Assembly: GCA_017557665.1 (NCBI GenBank)
Contig: JAFYYI010000092.1
Span: 30,465-94,464, forward strand
DNA: 64,000 nt
Reading direction: 5' to 3'
Origin: Muribaculaceae bacterium
GTDB lineage: Bacteria; Bacteroidota; Bacteroidia; Bacteroidales; Muribaculaceae
Notes under the pieces: model-generated
The model's database searches: none
Told to the model about the DNA's origin: nothing
The model's input: the letters and a program-made list of their open reading frames with translations, nothing else
Part shown: positions 41,769 through 52,246 of the stretch, one piece after another
Numbering within the stretch: the first letter of the stretch is position 1
Layout: each line of letters opens with the position of its first letter
Program-made: the position numbers and the translations under genes

Positions 41769-44700
41769 TTAGAATGAAACGTTAACTCCGACAGTGTAGG
41801 TGCGGGCCTGCGGATATACACCGTAGTCAACACCGAGGCTGGTGGAACCGGAACCGATTTCAGGGTCAAAGCCCCAGTACTTGGTCCAGGTGAAGAGGTT
41901 CTCGGCACGGCCATAGATGCGCAGACGGCTGATGCCAATCTTGCGGGTGATGTTCTGATTCAGAGTGTAGCCGAGCGTGATGTTCTTCAAGCGCAGGTAG
42001 CTGCCGTCCTGGATATACATGTCGCTGCAAACCCAGTTCTTCGAGTCACCCAGGGTGGGAACCTTGTCGCTGGTGCCTTCACCAGTCCAACGCTGCAGAA
42101 CCCAGGTGGGATAGTTACCCGAGGCTACATCCTGGCGATAGGTGGCATCGAACACGTCAGCACCCTTCACGCCCTGGAAGAAGACGCCAAAGTCAATGCC
42201 CTTCCAGTCAAAGTCAAAGGTCAGACCAAAGGTCCAGTCGGGCACACCGTTACCGATGTTGGTGCGGTCGTCGCTGTTGATCTTGTTGTCGCCGTTGGTG
42301 TCCACGAAGCGGAAGTCACCGGGGTTGGACGTCGTGCCATACATGGCGTTGTAGGCGTCGGCCTCGGCCTTAGTCTGCAGGATACCGTCGGTCTTGTAGC
42401 CGTAGAAGAAGGGGAACGGCTGGCCATTCTCGGCGCGTGTACCACCGTCACTGAACTGGTTGATGCCGTAGTTCAGGAAGCCCGTGTCGTTACCCAGGTT
42501 TTTCAGCTTGTTCTTCAGATAGGAGGCATTACCCTTCACTGCAAAGTGGGCATCCGAGATGTTCCACCTGTAGCCGAGTTCAAACTCGACACCGCTGTTC
42601 TCCATGTCACCGACGTTGGCCAACGGACGAGCCTCACCCACGTAGCTGGGAATCGGCATTTCGATAATCATGCCGTTGGTCTTCTTGATGTAGTAGTCAA
42701 AGCTGAAGGTCAGCTTGTTGTTCCAGAAACCGAGGTCGATACCGAGGTCGGTCTGTTCACTCTCCTCCCACTTCAGGTCTTCGTTAGCCAGGCGGTTGGC
42801 CTTGGAACCGTAAACCATGGCAGCGGTCTGTCCGAAGTAGTAGTTACTGGTATTACCCAGTGCTGTCAGTGTGGTATAGGCGAAGTCGCCGATATTGTCG
42901 TTACCGTTCTTACCCCAGCTGAAACGCAGCTTCATGTTGTTCAGCCAGTCGCGCTGGTTCTCCATGAACTTCTCATTCATGATGTTCCAACCCACCGAGA
43001 ACGAGGGGAATATACCAAACTTGTGTTTAGAACCGAAACGGCTCGAGCCGTCACGACGGACGGTAGCCTGGAACATATAGCGCTCGTCGTAGTTGTAGCT
43101 GACGCGGGCGAACAAAGACGCCAGGCGATGTTCGGTGTAGGGACCACCCCACACACCAATGAGGCTTTTCGCTCCCGTTACCTTGCCGTCGGCATCGGTC
43201 GAGAGTTCCAGATTACCACCGGTGGTGTAGTTGATGCTGGGCTTATCGGGGTTAACGAGGTTCCAGTGTGAACCACCCAGTTCGTCGCCCTTGAACTTCA
43301 ACGCGCTCTGGCCGAGCACGATACCGATAGAGTGCTTACCAAAGATCTTGTCGTAGGTCACCGTGTTCTCAATCTGCCAAGTGCTGTTGTTGCCCTTGAA
43401 GGCCGAGGCTTCGGTGTGGTCGCTGTTGTTGTTACCCGAGAGGTAGTATTGTTGCAGGATGGCGCCATTGTAGCCCCAGAACGAGAGCTCGGCGCTGTAG
43501 GTGAAGTGATACTTCAACGCATCCCACAACTGTACGTCAACCGAGAACTTGGGCATGAACTTGTGGCTCCAGTTCTTGTTGGGGTTGCCGTGCATCATGG
43601 CGATGGGGTTGTTCTGCTCCTGGTAGCTGCCGATGAAGCCGGGGATGGTGTAGGGGTTGCCTGCTTCGTCCCTGAAGAGGTCATAGGCGCTGTAGCGGTC
43701 GATCATTTCCTGAGCTTTGTCACCCTTCAGCACAACGGGCAGGGTGGGAGCCAGGTACAGGGCTGAACCCAGAGGAGAGCCCCAGGTCGAGTTGGCATCG
43801 ATGCCGGTGTTGTGCACGCGCATATAAGAGAGGTTCGCGCCCAGGACAACACTGTTGAGGAAGTTGCGCTCCTTGGTGGCGTCGAGGATGTTGAACTGAT
43901 TGTTGGCGCGGATGGTCAATCGGTTATAGTTCGACTGGCCAAAGTTGCCGCCCACGATACCGTCCTGGGTGAAATAACCCAGCGAGAGGTAGTAATTTAC
44001 CTTCTCGGATGCACCGCTCACGCTCACGTCATGCTGCATGATGGGAGCATTCTTGTTGAAGAGCAGCTCCTGCCAGTCGGTACCGAAGCCCACGATCTTT
44101 TCACCGTTGGCGTCAATCAGGTTGGTGGGATCGGGATAGAGGGGAGCCAGACCGTTCTGTACGCGGCGCTCGTTCTGCAGGATGGCATAGTCAACGGCAC
44201 CCGTCACGTCGCGGTGCTTCCAAGGGCTCTGCCAGCCGTACGAGAAGTCGTAGTTCACGTTGGCCTTACCCATTTTGCCCTTCCTCGTGGTGACGAGGAT
44301 GACACCGTTGGCGGCACGTGCACCATAGATGGCACCCGAAGCGGCATCCTTCAGCACCTCCATGCTCTCGATATCGTTGGGGTTCACGCTCTCCATACCA
44401 TACTGGTCGGTGGGCATGCCGTCAATGATGTAGAGGGGGTTGGAGTCGTTGATGGTGCCGATACCGCGGATGCGGATCATCGACTGCGATCCGGGCTGAC
44501 CCGATGAGGAGATGACGTTGACACCGGCGGCCATACCCTTCAGGGCATCTTCGGCACGCAGGCGGGTCTTACCGGCCAGGTCTTCTGACGATACCTTGGC
44601 GATCGAAGCCGTCACAACGCTCTTCTTTTGCACACCGTAACCGATTACCACGACCTCGTCGAGTAACTCGGCGTCCTCGGTGAGGACGATGTGCATGTCA

Positions 44701-44957
44701 TTGCCGGCAAGCACGGTCTGCTTGCCATAGCCCACAAAAGTGATTTCCAATTCGGCTCCTGCGGGAGCGTTGATGGAGAAATTGCCGTCGAAGTCCGTAA
44801 CAGTGGTGTTCGACGTCCCTTTTTGCACAATGGTCGCGCCAATCACCGGCTCGCCATTGACATCAACGACGGTACCCGTGAAGGTCCTGCTTTGTGCAAA
44901 TGCCACTATTGCCAGCATGACTGTCAACAGCAGTGAAAGTAATCTCTTCTCTTTCAT
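41769..44957 (-). CDS. SusC/RagA-family TonB-dependent transporter
   Basis: The 1062-residue protein has a signal peptide, a carboxypeptidase-regulatory-like domain (SRTFTGTVVDVNGEPVIGAT), a TonB-box-like segment (LDEVVVIGYG), the SusC plug signature and a long barrel ending in VNVSF. It imports oligosaccharides with its SusD partner and TonB energy. The start is ATG 44957, giving a normal signal peptide; the frame continues 34 codons upstream without one. It is the first gene of the minus-strand glucan locus. Confidence 0.94.
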   Translation of the reverse strand: MKEKRLLSLLLTVMLAIVAFAQSRTFTGTVVDVNGEPVIGATIVQKGTSNTTVTDFDGNFSINAPAGAELEITFVGYGKQTVLAGNDMHIVLTEDAELLDEVVVIGYGVQKKSVVTASIAKVSSEDLAGKTRLRAEDALKGMAAGVNVISSSGQPGSQSMIRIRGIGTINDSNPLYIIDGMPTDQYGMESVNPNDIESMEVLKDAASGAIYGARAANGVILVTTRKGKMGKANVNYDFSYGWQSPWKHRDVTGAVDYAILQNERRVQNGLAPLYPDPTNLIDANGEKIVGFGTDWQELLFNKNAPIMQHDVSVSGASEKVNYYLSLGYFTQDGIVGGNFGQSNYNRLTIRANNQFNILDATKERNFLNSVVLGANLSYMRVHNTGIDANSTWGSPLGSALYLAPTLPVVLKGDKAQEMIDRYSAYDLFRDEAGNPYTIPGFIGSYQEQNNPIAMMHGNPNKNWSHKFMPKFSVDVQLWDALKYHFTYSAELSFWGYNGAILQQYYLSGNNNSDHTEASAFKGNNSTWQIENTVTYDKIFGKHSIGIVLGQSALKFKGDELGGSHWNLVNPDKPSINYTTGGNLELSTDADGKVTGAKSLIGVWGGPYTEHRLASLFARVSYNYDERYMFQATVRRDGSSRFGSKHKFGIFPSFSVGWNIMNEKFMENQRDWLNNMKLRFSWGKNGNDNIGDFAYTTLTALGNTSNYYFGQTAAMVYGSKANRLANEDLKWEESEQTDLGIDLGFWNNKLTFSFDYYIKKTNGMIIEMPIPSYVGEARPLANVGDMENSGVEFELGYRWNISDAHFAVKGNASYLKNKLKNLGNDTGFLNYGINQFSDGGTRAENGQPFPFFYGYKTDGILQTKAEADAYNAMYGTTSNPGDFRFVDTNGDNKINSDDRTNIGNGVPDWTFGLTFDFDWKGIDFGVFFQGVKGADVFDATYRQDVASGNYPTWVLQRWTGEGTSDKVPTLGDSKNWVCSDMYIQDGSYLRLKNITLGYTLNQNITRKIGISRLRIYGRAENLFTWTKYWGFDPEIGSGSTSLGVDYGVYPQARTYTVGVNVSF

Positions 44958-45061
44958 GTTACATTTGTTATTATGGTTGATTAAAAAAAATTGTTGGTTG
45001 TTCGGTTTGGTTATGTTTTCGGTTGTAATGGAGTGCCTGTTATTGGGCAGCATCAACATCG

Positions 45062-45069
45062 CAAATTTA
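45062..45069 (-). promoter_or_regulatory. Possible -7 element for the minus-strand glucan locus
   Basis: On the minus strand TAAATTTG fits TAnnTTTG, 104 nt before the susC start. No TTTG lies 19-21 bp upstream, as expected if an activator is required. The gap 44958-45312 also contains the divergent regulator promoter. Confidence 0.4.
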
Positions 45070-45250
45070 ATCTAATAATATAAGGTGTGGTCGTGTGAGC
45101 AATGAAAAAGTGGATGATTTTATCCACCTTAAAAAACGAAATATCTGTCTTCTAGGATGTTGTGCATATCTCTTAATCGTTAAAAAGTGGTTAAAATGTA
45201 GTAATACATAGTGACGAAAACCATCAATTATAATGATTTTCGTGACCAAT

Positions 45251-45283
45251 TTTGGCTTTTTTAAACTTTTAGACCTATATTTG
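45251..45283 (+). promoter_or_regulatory. Promoter of the SusR-like regulator gene
   Basis: TTTG at 45251-45254 and TATATTTG at 45276-45283, 21 bp apart, 29 nt before the start codon. Confidence 0.65.
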
Positions 45284-45312
45284 CAACATCTTCTAACATT
45301 GATTTAAACCTG

Positions 45313-46959
45313 ATGAAGAATCACCAAATATTGCTCATCTTGCTCATGCTGTTGACATCGTTGACGATGTCGGCAGGAGAAATAGACCTGTTGCAGGAGT
45401 ACCGACGGTTGGACGAGGCCATCGGGCAGAGCGAGAAGTATGTGCAGGCGCGTGAGGAGCGCATCGCCAAGCTGAAGACGGCCCTCGAGGTTACGCGTGC
45501 CGTGAATGCGCAGTACGACCTGTGTCACGGCTTGTACGAGGAGTACCACTCCTATGTGAACGACTCGGCGATGTTCTATTTGGGACGTTGCATCGAGCTG
45601 GCTAAAGACATGGGCGACCAGACGCGTGGCGACGAATGTCGCCTGGAGCTGGCCTACCAGTGCTCCGAGACGGGTATGTATCACGAGGCGGCCGACCTGT
45701 TGCAGGACATCGACGATCAGCAGCTGGATGCCGCCAACCTGAGGCGCTACAACATCGCCATGGCCCATCTTTATGGCGAGTTGGGCTATTATTGCAAGGT
45801 GCCGCCGCTGCAACAGGATTATTATGCGCGGCGTGACACCTACAACGGCCGCCTCACGGCAGAGGCTGATGGCAGTGATGAATATCTGCAGGTTAAGGAG
45901 ATGGAATGCTTTGGCGCCCAGGATGCCAAGGGGGCGCTCGCCTTCAACGATATGCGCCTCAAGCAGGTCAAGGAAGGGTCCCACGAGTATGCCATCGTAG
46001 CCTTCTACCGGCACCTGGACTACCGCCTGCTGGGCGACTCGATACAGGCCCGTTATTGGGTGACGCAATCGGCGTTGAGCGACGTGACCAATGCCGTGAT
46101 GGACCAGGGCGCGATGTGGGAGCTGGCCAACATGCTCATGGCCGACGGTGACATGGAGCGCGCCTATCGTTACATCCGCTTTGCCTGGCAATGTGCCGGC
46201 AAGTTCAATACCTTGAAGCGCAACAACCAGATATCGCCCGTGATGACCGCCATCAGCGACGACTACGAGACGTCGCTCAAGCGTGCCAACAGCCTGCTGC
46301 TGGCGCTGGTTATCGTGGCAAGCTTGTTGGCGGGCCTGCTGCTGATGATTCTGTTCTATAGCAACAGCCAGCGCAAGAAGCTCGCCAGGGCGCGTAACGA
46401 GTTGAGCGACAGCAACACACAGCTAGCTCAGCTCAATGCCCAGCTCAAGGACCTCAATAGCCAGATGCGTGAGACCAACGCCAAGTTGGGCGAGTCGAAC
46501 CGTGTCAAGGACGAGTATGTGGGGCGTTTCATCCACCTGTGCTCGTTCTACATCGACCGCCTGGACGAGATGCGCAAACGCATTCACAAGATGGTCAAGA
46601 GCAAGGACCTGGACGCCCTGTACAAGTTCACCGAGGGCAACGACCTGCGCGACAAGAACCTGACGGAACTCTATGGGATGTTCGACACCACCTTCCTGCA
46701 CCTGTTCCCCAATTTCGTCAACGACTTCAACGCCCTGCTGCGCCCCGAATGCCGCATCGAGCTGCCCGAGGACGGTGTCCTCAACACCGATATCCGCATC
46801 TTTGCCCTCATCCGGCTGGGCATTGAGGACAGCAGCCGCATCGCCGAGTTCCTGCACTACTCGGTCAATACCATCTATAACTACCGGGCCAAGATCAAGA
46901 ACGGCGCCTTGGGCGACCGCGACAACTTCGAGGCCAGGGTCAAGGCCATCAGCCTGTAA
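45313..46959 (+). CDS. SusR-like membrane regulator (TPR, DUF6377)
   Basis: The 548-residue protein has a signal/anchor peptide, a periplasmic helical TPR-like region (about 25-310), one membrane helix (about 326-350), a coiled coil (about 355-395) and a cytoplasmic C-terminal part with a helix-turn-helix-like segment (SSRIAEFLHYSVNTIYNYRA, about 515-534). This is the layout of the starch regulator SusR of Bacteroides. It would sense a glucan fragment in the periplasm and activate transcription. It lies divergent from the minus-strand locus and upstream of the plus-strand one, so it could control one or both. Confidence 0.82.
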   Translation: MKNHQILLILLMLLTSLTMSAGEIDLLQEYRRLDEAIGQSEKYVQAREERIAKLKTALEVTRAVNAQYDLCHGLYEEYHSYVNDSAMFYLGRCIELAKDMGDQTRGDECRLELAYQCSETGMYHEAADLLQDIDDQQLDAANLRRYNIAMAHLYGELGYYCKVPPLQQDYYARRDTYNGRLTAEADGSDEYLQVKEMECFGAQDAKGALAFNDMRLKQVKEGSHEYAIVAFYRHLDYRLLGDSIQARYWVTQSALSDVTNAVMDQGAMWELANMLMADGDMERAYRYIRFAWQCAGKFNTLKRNNQISPVMTAISDDYETSLKRANSLLLALVIVASLLAGLLLMILFYSNSQRKKLARARNELSDSNTQLAQLNAQLKDLNSQMRETNAKLGESNRVKDEYVGRFIHLCSFYIDRLDEMRKRIHKMVKSKDLDALYKFTEGNDLRDKNLTELYGMFDTTFLHLFPNFVNDFNALLRPECRIELPEDGVLNTDIRIFALIRLGIEDSSRIAEFLHYSVNTIYNYRAKIKNGALGDRDNFEARVKAISL

Positions 46960-47117
46960 GCCCCCGCACACTCTGACCGCGGCGCCGAATGGTTGCCGCC
47001 CCCACGCCCACGTTTCAACGGGCCCTTATGCCCCCCCTTGATGAAAAAAGTGATGGATTATGGGTCACTTTTCCCTCTATTACATCATCAAGGGATAAAT
47101 CGTATGTTAAAACACTA

Positions 47118-48200
47118 ATGAAACCAGAAATGAAAATGAATACTTTACAAGACCGCATCCGTGGATCTATGGTTGGTGGCGCCGTTGGTGACGCCCTGGG
47201 TTATCCGGTAGAGTTTTTCAGCTCTTTTGCCGAGATTCAAGAGAGGTATGGCCCCTTGGGCATCAATCGCTTTGACACCGACCCGGCGTGGCTCGATGAC
47301 GAAGAGAAATCAGGCAAGGCTCTCATCTCGGACGACACCCAGATGACACTCTACACGGCCAATGGCTTGCTGTTAGTCGCTCAACAAGCATCCGACCCTC
47401 GAAGAACCATCTGCCGTGCCTACTTGCAGTGGTTCTTGGGCCAGACGGGTGAGAAATCCAATCAGTACGATGACTGCTGGATTGGGCGGTTTCCCGAGCT
47501 GGCTGCACGTCGCGCCCCTGGCAATACCTGTCTGTCGGCCCTCCGCTCCATCCATAAAGGTCAGGTTCCTGACAACTACAGCAAGGGTTGCGGCGGTGTG
47601 ATGAGGGTGGCCCCCATTGCCCTGTTTGCCGTTGCCCACAACATGCCGATTGAAAGTGCCGACCGCCTGGCGGCAGAAGCCGCCGCGATCACCCATCTCC
47701 ATCCGTTGGGCTTCATCTCTGCGGCCCTCGACGCCCACATCATCTACCGCTTGGCGCTGGATGACCACCCCTCTCGTGAATCCATGGAGGCTTGCTATCG
47801 TGAGGGAATCGAGACGATGAAAAAACTCTTTCCCCAGCATCGGGCCGATGTGGATTGCATGGAAAATCTGACCGAATTGGCCATCCTGAGGTCCTACAAC
47901 CGCCAGCATTCCGTGGCTGACGTTGAGAAGTTCGGTGGCGGATGGACCGGCGAGGAGGCTCTGGCGATAGCCATGTATTGCGCCCTTCGCTATCACGACA
48001 ACTTTGAGCAAGCCATGATTGCCGCCGTCAACCATGCCGGCGACAGCGACAGCACAGGTGCAGTCACCGGCAATATCCTGGGTGCCGCCCTTGGCTATGA
48101 GGCCATCCCGCAGTTCTACAAGAATGATTTGGAGCTGCATGACCTCATCCTTCACATGGCCGACGATTTATTCAGGGGCCAAATCACCGTTATGGATTGA
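47118..48200 (+). CDS. ADP-ribosylglycohydrolase family protein
   Basis: The 360-residue protein has the all-helical ADP-ribosylglycohydrolase fold. The metal-binding motifs are GDALGYPVEF, SDDTQMTLYT and the C-terminal HAGDSDSTGAVTGNILGA. It should remove ADP-ribose from a protein, nucleic acid or small molecule. The start ATG 47118 is chosen because upstream codons are poorly conserved-looking and overlap the region just after the regulator; ATGs at 47130 and 47136 are also possible. No transferase gene is near, so the target is unknown. Confidence 0.88.
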   Translation: MKPEMKMNTLQDRIRGSMVGGAVGDALGYPVEFFSSFAEIQERYGPLGINRFDTDPAWLDDEEKSGKALISDDTQMTLYTANGLLLVAQQASDPRRTICRAYLQWFLGQTGEKSNQYDDCWIGRFPELAARRAPGNTCLSALRSIHKGQVPDNYSKGCGGVMRVAPIALFAVAHNMPIESADRLAAEAAAITHLHPLGFISAALDAHIIYRLALDDHPSRESMEACYREGIETMKKLFPQHRADVDCMENLTELAILRSYNRQHSVADVEKFGGGWTGEEALAIAMYCALRYHDNFEQAMIAAVNHAGDSDSTGAVTGNILGAALGYEAIPQFYKNDLELHDLILHMADDLFRGQITVMD

Positions 48201-48261
48201 TATATAAAACATCACGCGTGCTGCGCGATGTGAAAAGATTGAAATCATCAAGAAAAAAACG

Positions 48262-48642
48262 ATGCAAAAGATGCCGAAGCGACAATTTTTGATATTTTTT
48301 GTGCTCCTCACGTCATGCCTGGCCGCCTACAGCCAGAGCAGCTATTATGTCGGTCAGGCACGGAGCTACATGCGCGATGCCGAGTACTACATCAGCAAGG
48401 CCGAGAGCTATGACCGTGATGCGGATTATTATGAAAAGAAGGCCAAGGACTACTTGCGTGAAGCCGAGTACTACAGCCGCAACAAGCAGGAGAGCAGGGC
48501 GCGTGACTACCGTCGCAAGGCCGACCGCGAGACCGATAACGCCCGCCAGTCGCGTCGCAAGGCCAATGACGCCAAAGACAATGCCCGTCAAAGTCTGCGC
48601 CGGGCAGCCGACGCCATGGATCGTGCCAAGAGCCGCTATTGA
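48262..48642 (+). CDS. Small exported helical repeat protein
   Basis: The 126-residue product has a signal peptide (about 1-25, ending AAYSQ) followed only by charged helix. Three 14-residue repeats are seen: SYMRDAEYYISKAE, SYDRDADYYEKKAK, DYLREAEYYSRNKQ. Shorter arginine-rich repeats (DNARQSRRKAND, DNARQSLRRAAD) complete it. A periplasmic coiled-coil or surface-associated role is possible. It is 61 bp after the ADP-ribosylglycohydrolase gene and may share its transcript. I know no family for it. Confidence 0.65.
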   Translation: MQKMPKRQFLIFFVLLTSCLAAYSQSSYYVGQARSYMRDAEYYISKAESYDRDADYYEKKAKDYLREAEYYSRNKQESRARDYRRKADRETDNARQSRRKANDAKDNARQSLRRAADAMDRAKSRY

Positions 48643-48707
48643 TTCATCAAGTCAAGAAAAGATTGTTCCCACCCCCACTATGCCCTCAAGGGAAAGAAGC
48701 AACCTAT

Positions 48708-48728
48708 AAACTGTTAACTGTTAACTAT
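48708..48728 (+). repeat. Short heptad array in the 48643-49182 gap
   Basis: AAACTGT, TAACTGT, TAACTAT in register. The remaining about 450 bp of this gap are AT-rich and hold only the promoter at 49087-49119; no gene is supported there. Confidence 0.6.
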
Positions 48729-49086
48729 TCCGCCTCTGATGACAACAGCCGTTGTTGACAGCGAGAACGGCATGGCCGCAAACATGAAGTTGTAGATAAG
48801 GCGTCTCATATTAACTATTGGATTAAATAATACCTTTTGAAAAATTACTACCGTTTACGGTTGGATTTGATGAAAATCGGGTTCAAGATAGCCTTTTTAA
48901 ATTATTAGCGGATTAATAAAAATGAATCCGTCGTGGATACAAAAAGCCGGAATAATTGAATAAATATATCATTTTTCAATCTTTCACCCTCACTTGAATA
49001 GTTACTCTTGATTTGCCGTCTCCAAGCCTGTCTATGATGTTTTCCCGTAATAAACGGGTTTGACGTGTTGAAAAAATGTCATAATT

Positions 49087-49119
49087 TTTGCAAATTTTCA
49101 AAAAAAAGATGTATTTTTG
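49087..49119 (+). promoter_or_regulatory. Promoter of the plus-strand glucan locus
   Basis: TTTG at 49087-49090 and TATTTTTG at 49112-49119, 21 bp apart; leader about 57 nt to the susC start. Confidence 0.65.
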
Positions 49120-49182
49120 TTGCTGAAAAACCTGAAAAAATGTAATTATTACTTTTGTCATTAACATTAAAATCTAAAGCGA

Positions 49183-52100
49183 ATGAAAAAAAGAATTCTA
49201 CTGATCCTGCTCGCAGTGACGTGTGCCATCCTTGGCGCACAGGCACTCACGGTAAGAGGAACGGTCGTTGACCAAGTCAACGAGCCCGTGATCGGTGCCA
49301 CCATCAAGGTCCTGGGGACCACGATGGGCGCGGTGACCGACTTTGACGGCACTTTTGAGATTGCCAATGTCCCCGACGGCTCAGTGCTGAAATTCACCTT
49401 CATGGGCATGCAGGCCGTGGAGATGGAAGCCAGCGAAATGATGAGCGTCCAGCTCTTTGATGACGTGCGCAACCTCGATGAGGTTGTTGTGATCGGTTAC
49501 GGTTCGGCCCAGGCCAAGGACTTGACAGCGCCCATCGCCGTTGTCAAGGGCGAAGAACTGCTTGCCGTGCCCGCAGCATCGCCCATGGCAGCCATGCAGG
49601 GCAAGGTTGCCGGTGTGAACGTGGTCAACAGCGGTACCCCGGGCGAAGGTCCCAAGGTGCAAATCCGCGGTAACGGCTCATTCACGGGCGGTAGCCCGCT
49701 GTATGTTGTGGACGGCATGTTCTATGACAACATCGACTTCCTGAATGCCAACGACATTGCCGACATGTCGGTGCTCAAGGACGCATCGGCCGCTGCCATC
49801 TACGGTGTGCGTGCCGCTAACGGCGTTGTGCTGATCACCACCAAGCACGGCAACAAGAACCAGCCGGCCAAGATTACCTATAACGGCTACGTCGGCATCC
49901 AGAAGGCCACCAACGTGCTGAAGATGGCCTCGGCGAGCGAATATGCCACGATGCTGCTGGAGGCCAACTACGATGCCTATGTGTCGACGATGAAGGCTTC
50001 GATTGACCGTTATGGCGGCAGCTACAGCAACGGTGACTTCCACAACTGGACCTACGGCTGCGACACCGACTGGTATAAGGAACTGCTGCGTCCGGCCATC
50101 ATCACCGACCACAGCCTGACCATCACGGGCGGCGGTGAGAAGGCTACTTATTCATTGGGTATCAACTACCTGCACCAGGACGGTGTCATGGACGTCGAGA
50201 ACTACTACAGGCGCATGAACTTCCGCGCTGCCCTTGACTACGAGGCCACCAGCTGGCTGAAGGTCGGCTTCAACGGCATCTTCTCAAAGGGCAAGCAGCG
50301 CACGCCCAACAATGCCGCATGGCAGCAGGCGTTCAACGCTCCCAGCATCTATCCCGTGATGGATGAGAAGAACGACGCTACCTTCCCCACCCACTATGGT
50401 TCACCCGAATCGGTTGGCTTCACCAACAACTTCTACAATCCTGTGGCCACGGCCAACTATCAGAACAGCGTGAACGACATCAACAAGTATCTGACCAACT
50501 TCTATGCTCAAATCACCTTCATTCCCAGCAAGCTGAATTTCAAGACTAGCTACGCCTATGACTTCACGGCAGTGCACAACCGCACCTACATGCCCGAGTA
50601 CTATGTGAGCAGCGTTCAGCGCAACGACAAGTCGTGGGTGAGCAAGGAGGAGTCTAACTACAACAACTGGATTTGGGACAACGTGCTGACCTACAAGGAC
50701 ACATTCGGTGATCACAACCTGGGTGTCATGCTGGGTCACTCGCTGCGCGAGGACAGGTACCACAGCCTGTTCGGCATCGGCTACGGCATCGTTGACGGTG
50801 ACGACGCCTACAAGTACATCGACCTGAGCACCGAGAGCGACAGCCGCCGCGCCAGTGACGGTGGCACGCGCTACCGCAGCAACAGCTACTTTGGCCGTGT
50901 CAACTATGATTACATGGGCAAGTACCTGTTCATGGCCACCTTCCGTGCCGACGGTACTAGCAAGTATCAGGAGACATGGGGCTACTATCCCTCATTCGGT
51001 GTCGCTTGGGTGATGAGCAGGGAGGACTTCATGGCCAACCAGAACGTTGTGGACTACCTGAAGTGGCGCGCCAGCTGGGGTCGCCTGGGTAACAACGCCG
51101 TTCCCGCCAGCGACGGTTTCCGTTCCGTATCGACGGGCTCTTGGTCGTCGGGTGTGTTCGGCAATGCCACCATCGCCGGCTTCCAGAACAACAGCTACTT
51201 CAGCAACCTGAAGTGGGAGGTGGTTGACGAGACCAACGTGGGCGTTGAGTTCGCCACCCTGCGCAACCGCTTGAGCGTTGATATCGACTGGTTCTACCGC
51301 ATGACGCGCAAGGCCGTCATCGCTCCCCGTCTGCCATTCGAGAACGGCACGCTGCTGCAGAACATCGGTAAGATTCTCAACACCGGTGTTGACGTGAGCA
51401 TCAACTGGGCCGACCGTGTGGGCGACGACTTCAAGTACTACATCGGCGCCAACCTGTCCTACCTCAAGAACGAGGTGAAAGACTTGGCCGGTAATCCCTA
51501 CATCGCCGGTGGGCAGACCTATCAGTTTGTGGGCGAGAAGATGAACTCGTTCTACGGCTACATTGTGGAAGGCATCTACCAGAATGAGCAGGAATGCGCG
51601 GCCGACAGGACCGCTGTCGCCAATGGCCTGCAGCCTGGCGATTTCAAGTACAAGGACCTGAACGGTGACGGCATCGTTGACGGCGAGGACCGCACCACCC
51701 TGGGTTCCTACCTGCCCAACTTCATCTACAGCTTGAATCTGGGCTTCCAGTGGAAGAACCTGGACTTCGCTGTAACCACCTATGGTAATGCCGGCGGACA
51801 GATGTTCAACCGCAAGCGCGCTCTGCGTTATGCCCAGTCCAACTACAACTTCGACCACGACCAGGTTGCCCACCGTTGGACCGGTCCCGGCTCGACCAAC
51901 AAGTATCCCTCGGCCGCCGGTTGGATCCGTTCGTGGAACGTGAGCGACCAGCGCGTGAACTCCTTCTTTGTTGAGGATGCCGACTTCTTCCGCATCCAGA
52001 ACGTGACTCTGGGCTACACCTTCAGGAACATCAGGTTCGGCAACTACACGCTGCCCTCGTTGCGCCTGAGTGCCACTGCCGACCGTCCCCTCACCCTGTT

Positions 52101-52206
52101 CGGCGCCAACGGCTTCACGCCCGAGTTGAGCGATGCCCAGGGTTGGGATACCGAGGTTTACCCGCTGACAGCGACCTACACCTTTGGTGTGACTATCGAC
52201 TTCTAA
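49183..52206 (+). CDS. SusC/RagA-family TonB-dependent transporter
   Basis: The 1007-residue protein has a signal peptide (MKKRILLILLAVTCAILGAQA), a regulatory-like domain (VRGTVVDQVNEPVIGATI), the LDEVVVIGYG segment, the SusC plug (SPLYVVDGMFYDNID, YGVRAANGVVLITTK) and a barrel ending in GVTIDF. It is distinct in sequence from the transporter at 41769-44957. It opens the second glucan locus and works with the SusD-like protein that follows. Confidence 0.94.
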   Translation: MKKRILLILLAVTCAILGAQALTVRGTVVDQVNEPVIGATIKVLGTTMGAVTDFDGTFEIANVPDGSVLKFTFMGMQAVEMEASEMMSVQLFDDVRNLDEVVVIGYGSAQAKDLTAPIAVVKGEELLAVPAASPMAAMQGKVAGVNVVNSGTPGEGPKVQIRGNGSFTGGSPLYVVDGMFYDNIDFLNANDIADMSVLKDASAAAIYGVRAANGVVLITTKHGNKNQPAKITYNGYVGIQKATNVLKMASASEYATMLLEANYDAYVSTMKASIDRYGGSYSNGDFHNWTYGCDTDWYKELLRPAIITDHSLTITGGGEKATYSLGINYLHQDGVMDVENYYRRMNFRAALDYEATSWLKVGFNGIFSKGKQRTPNNAAWQQAFNAPSIYPVMDEKNDATFPTHYGSPESVGFTNNFYNPVATANYQNSVNDINKYLTNFYAQITFIPSKLNFKTSYAYDFTAVHNRTYMPEYYVSSVQRNDKSWVSKEESNYNNWIWDNVLTYKDTFGDHNLGVMLGHSLREDRYHSLFGIGYGIVDGDDAYKYIDLSTESDSRRASDGGTRYRSNSYFGRVNYDYMGKYLFMATFRADGTSKYQETWGYYPSFGVAWVMSREDFMANQNVVDYLKWRASWGRLGNNAVPASDGFRSVSTGSWSSGVFGNATIAGFQNNSYFSNLKWEVVDETNVGVEFATLRNRLSVDIDWFYRMTRKAVIAPRLPFENGTLLQNIGKILNTGVDVSINWADRVGDDFKYYIGANLSYLKNEVKDLAGNPYIAGGQTYQFVGEKMNSFYGYIVEGIYQNEQECAADRTAVANGLQPGDFKYKDLNGDGIVDGEDRTTLGSYLPNFIYSLNLGFQWKNLDFAVTTYGNAGGQMFNRKRALRYAQSNYNFDHDQVAHRWTGPGSTNKYPSAAGWIRSWNVSDQRVNSFFVEDADFFRIQNVTLGYTFRNIRFGNYTLPSLRLSATADRPLTLFGANGFTPELSDAQGWDTEVYPLTATYTFGVTIDF

Positions 52207-52246
52207 AATGAGCAATTACCAACAATCATCAATAAAGATAACGACA

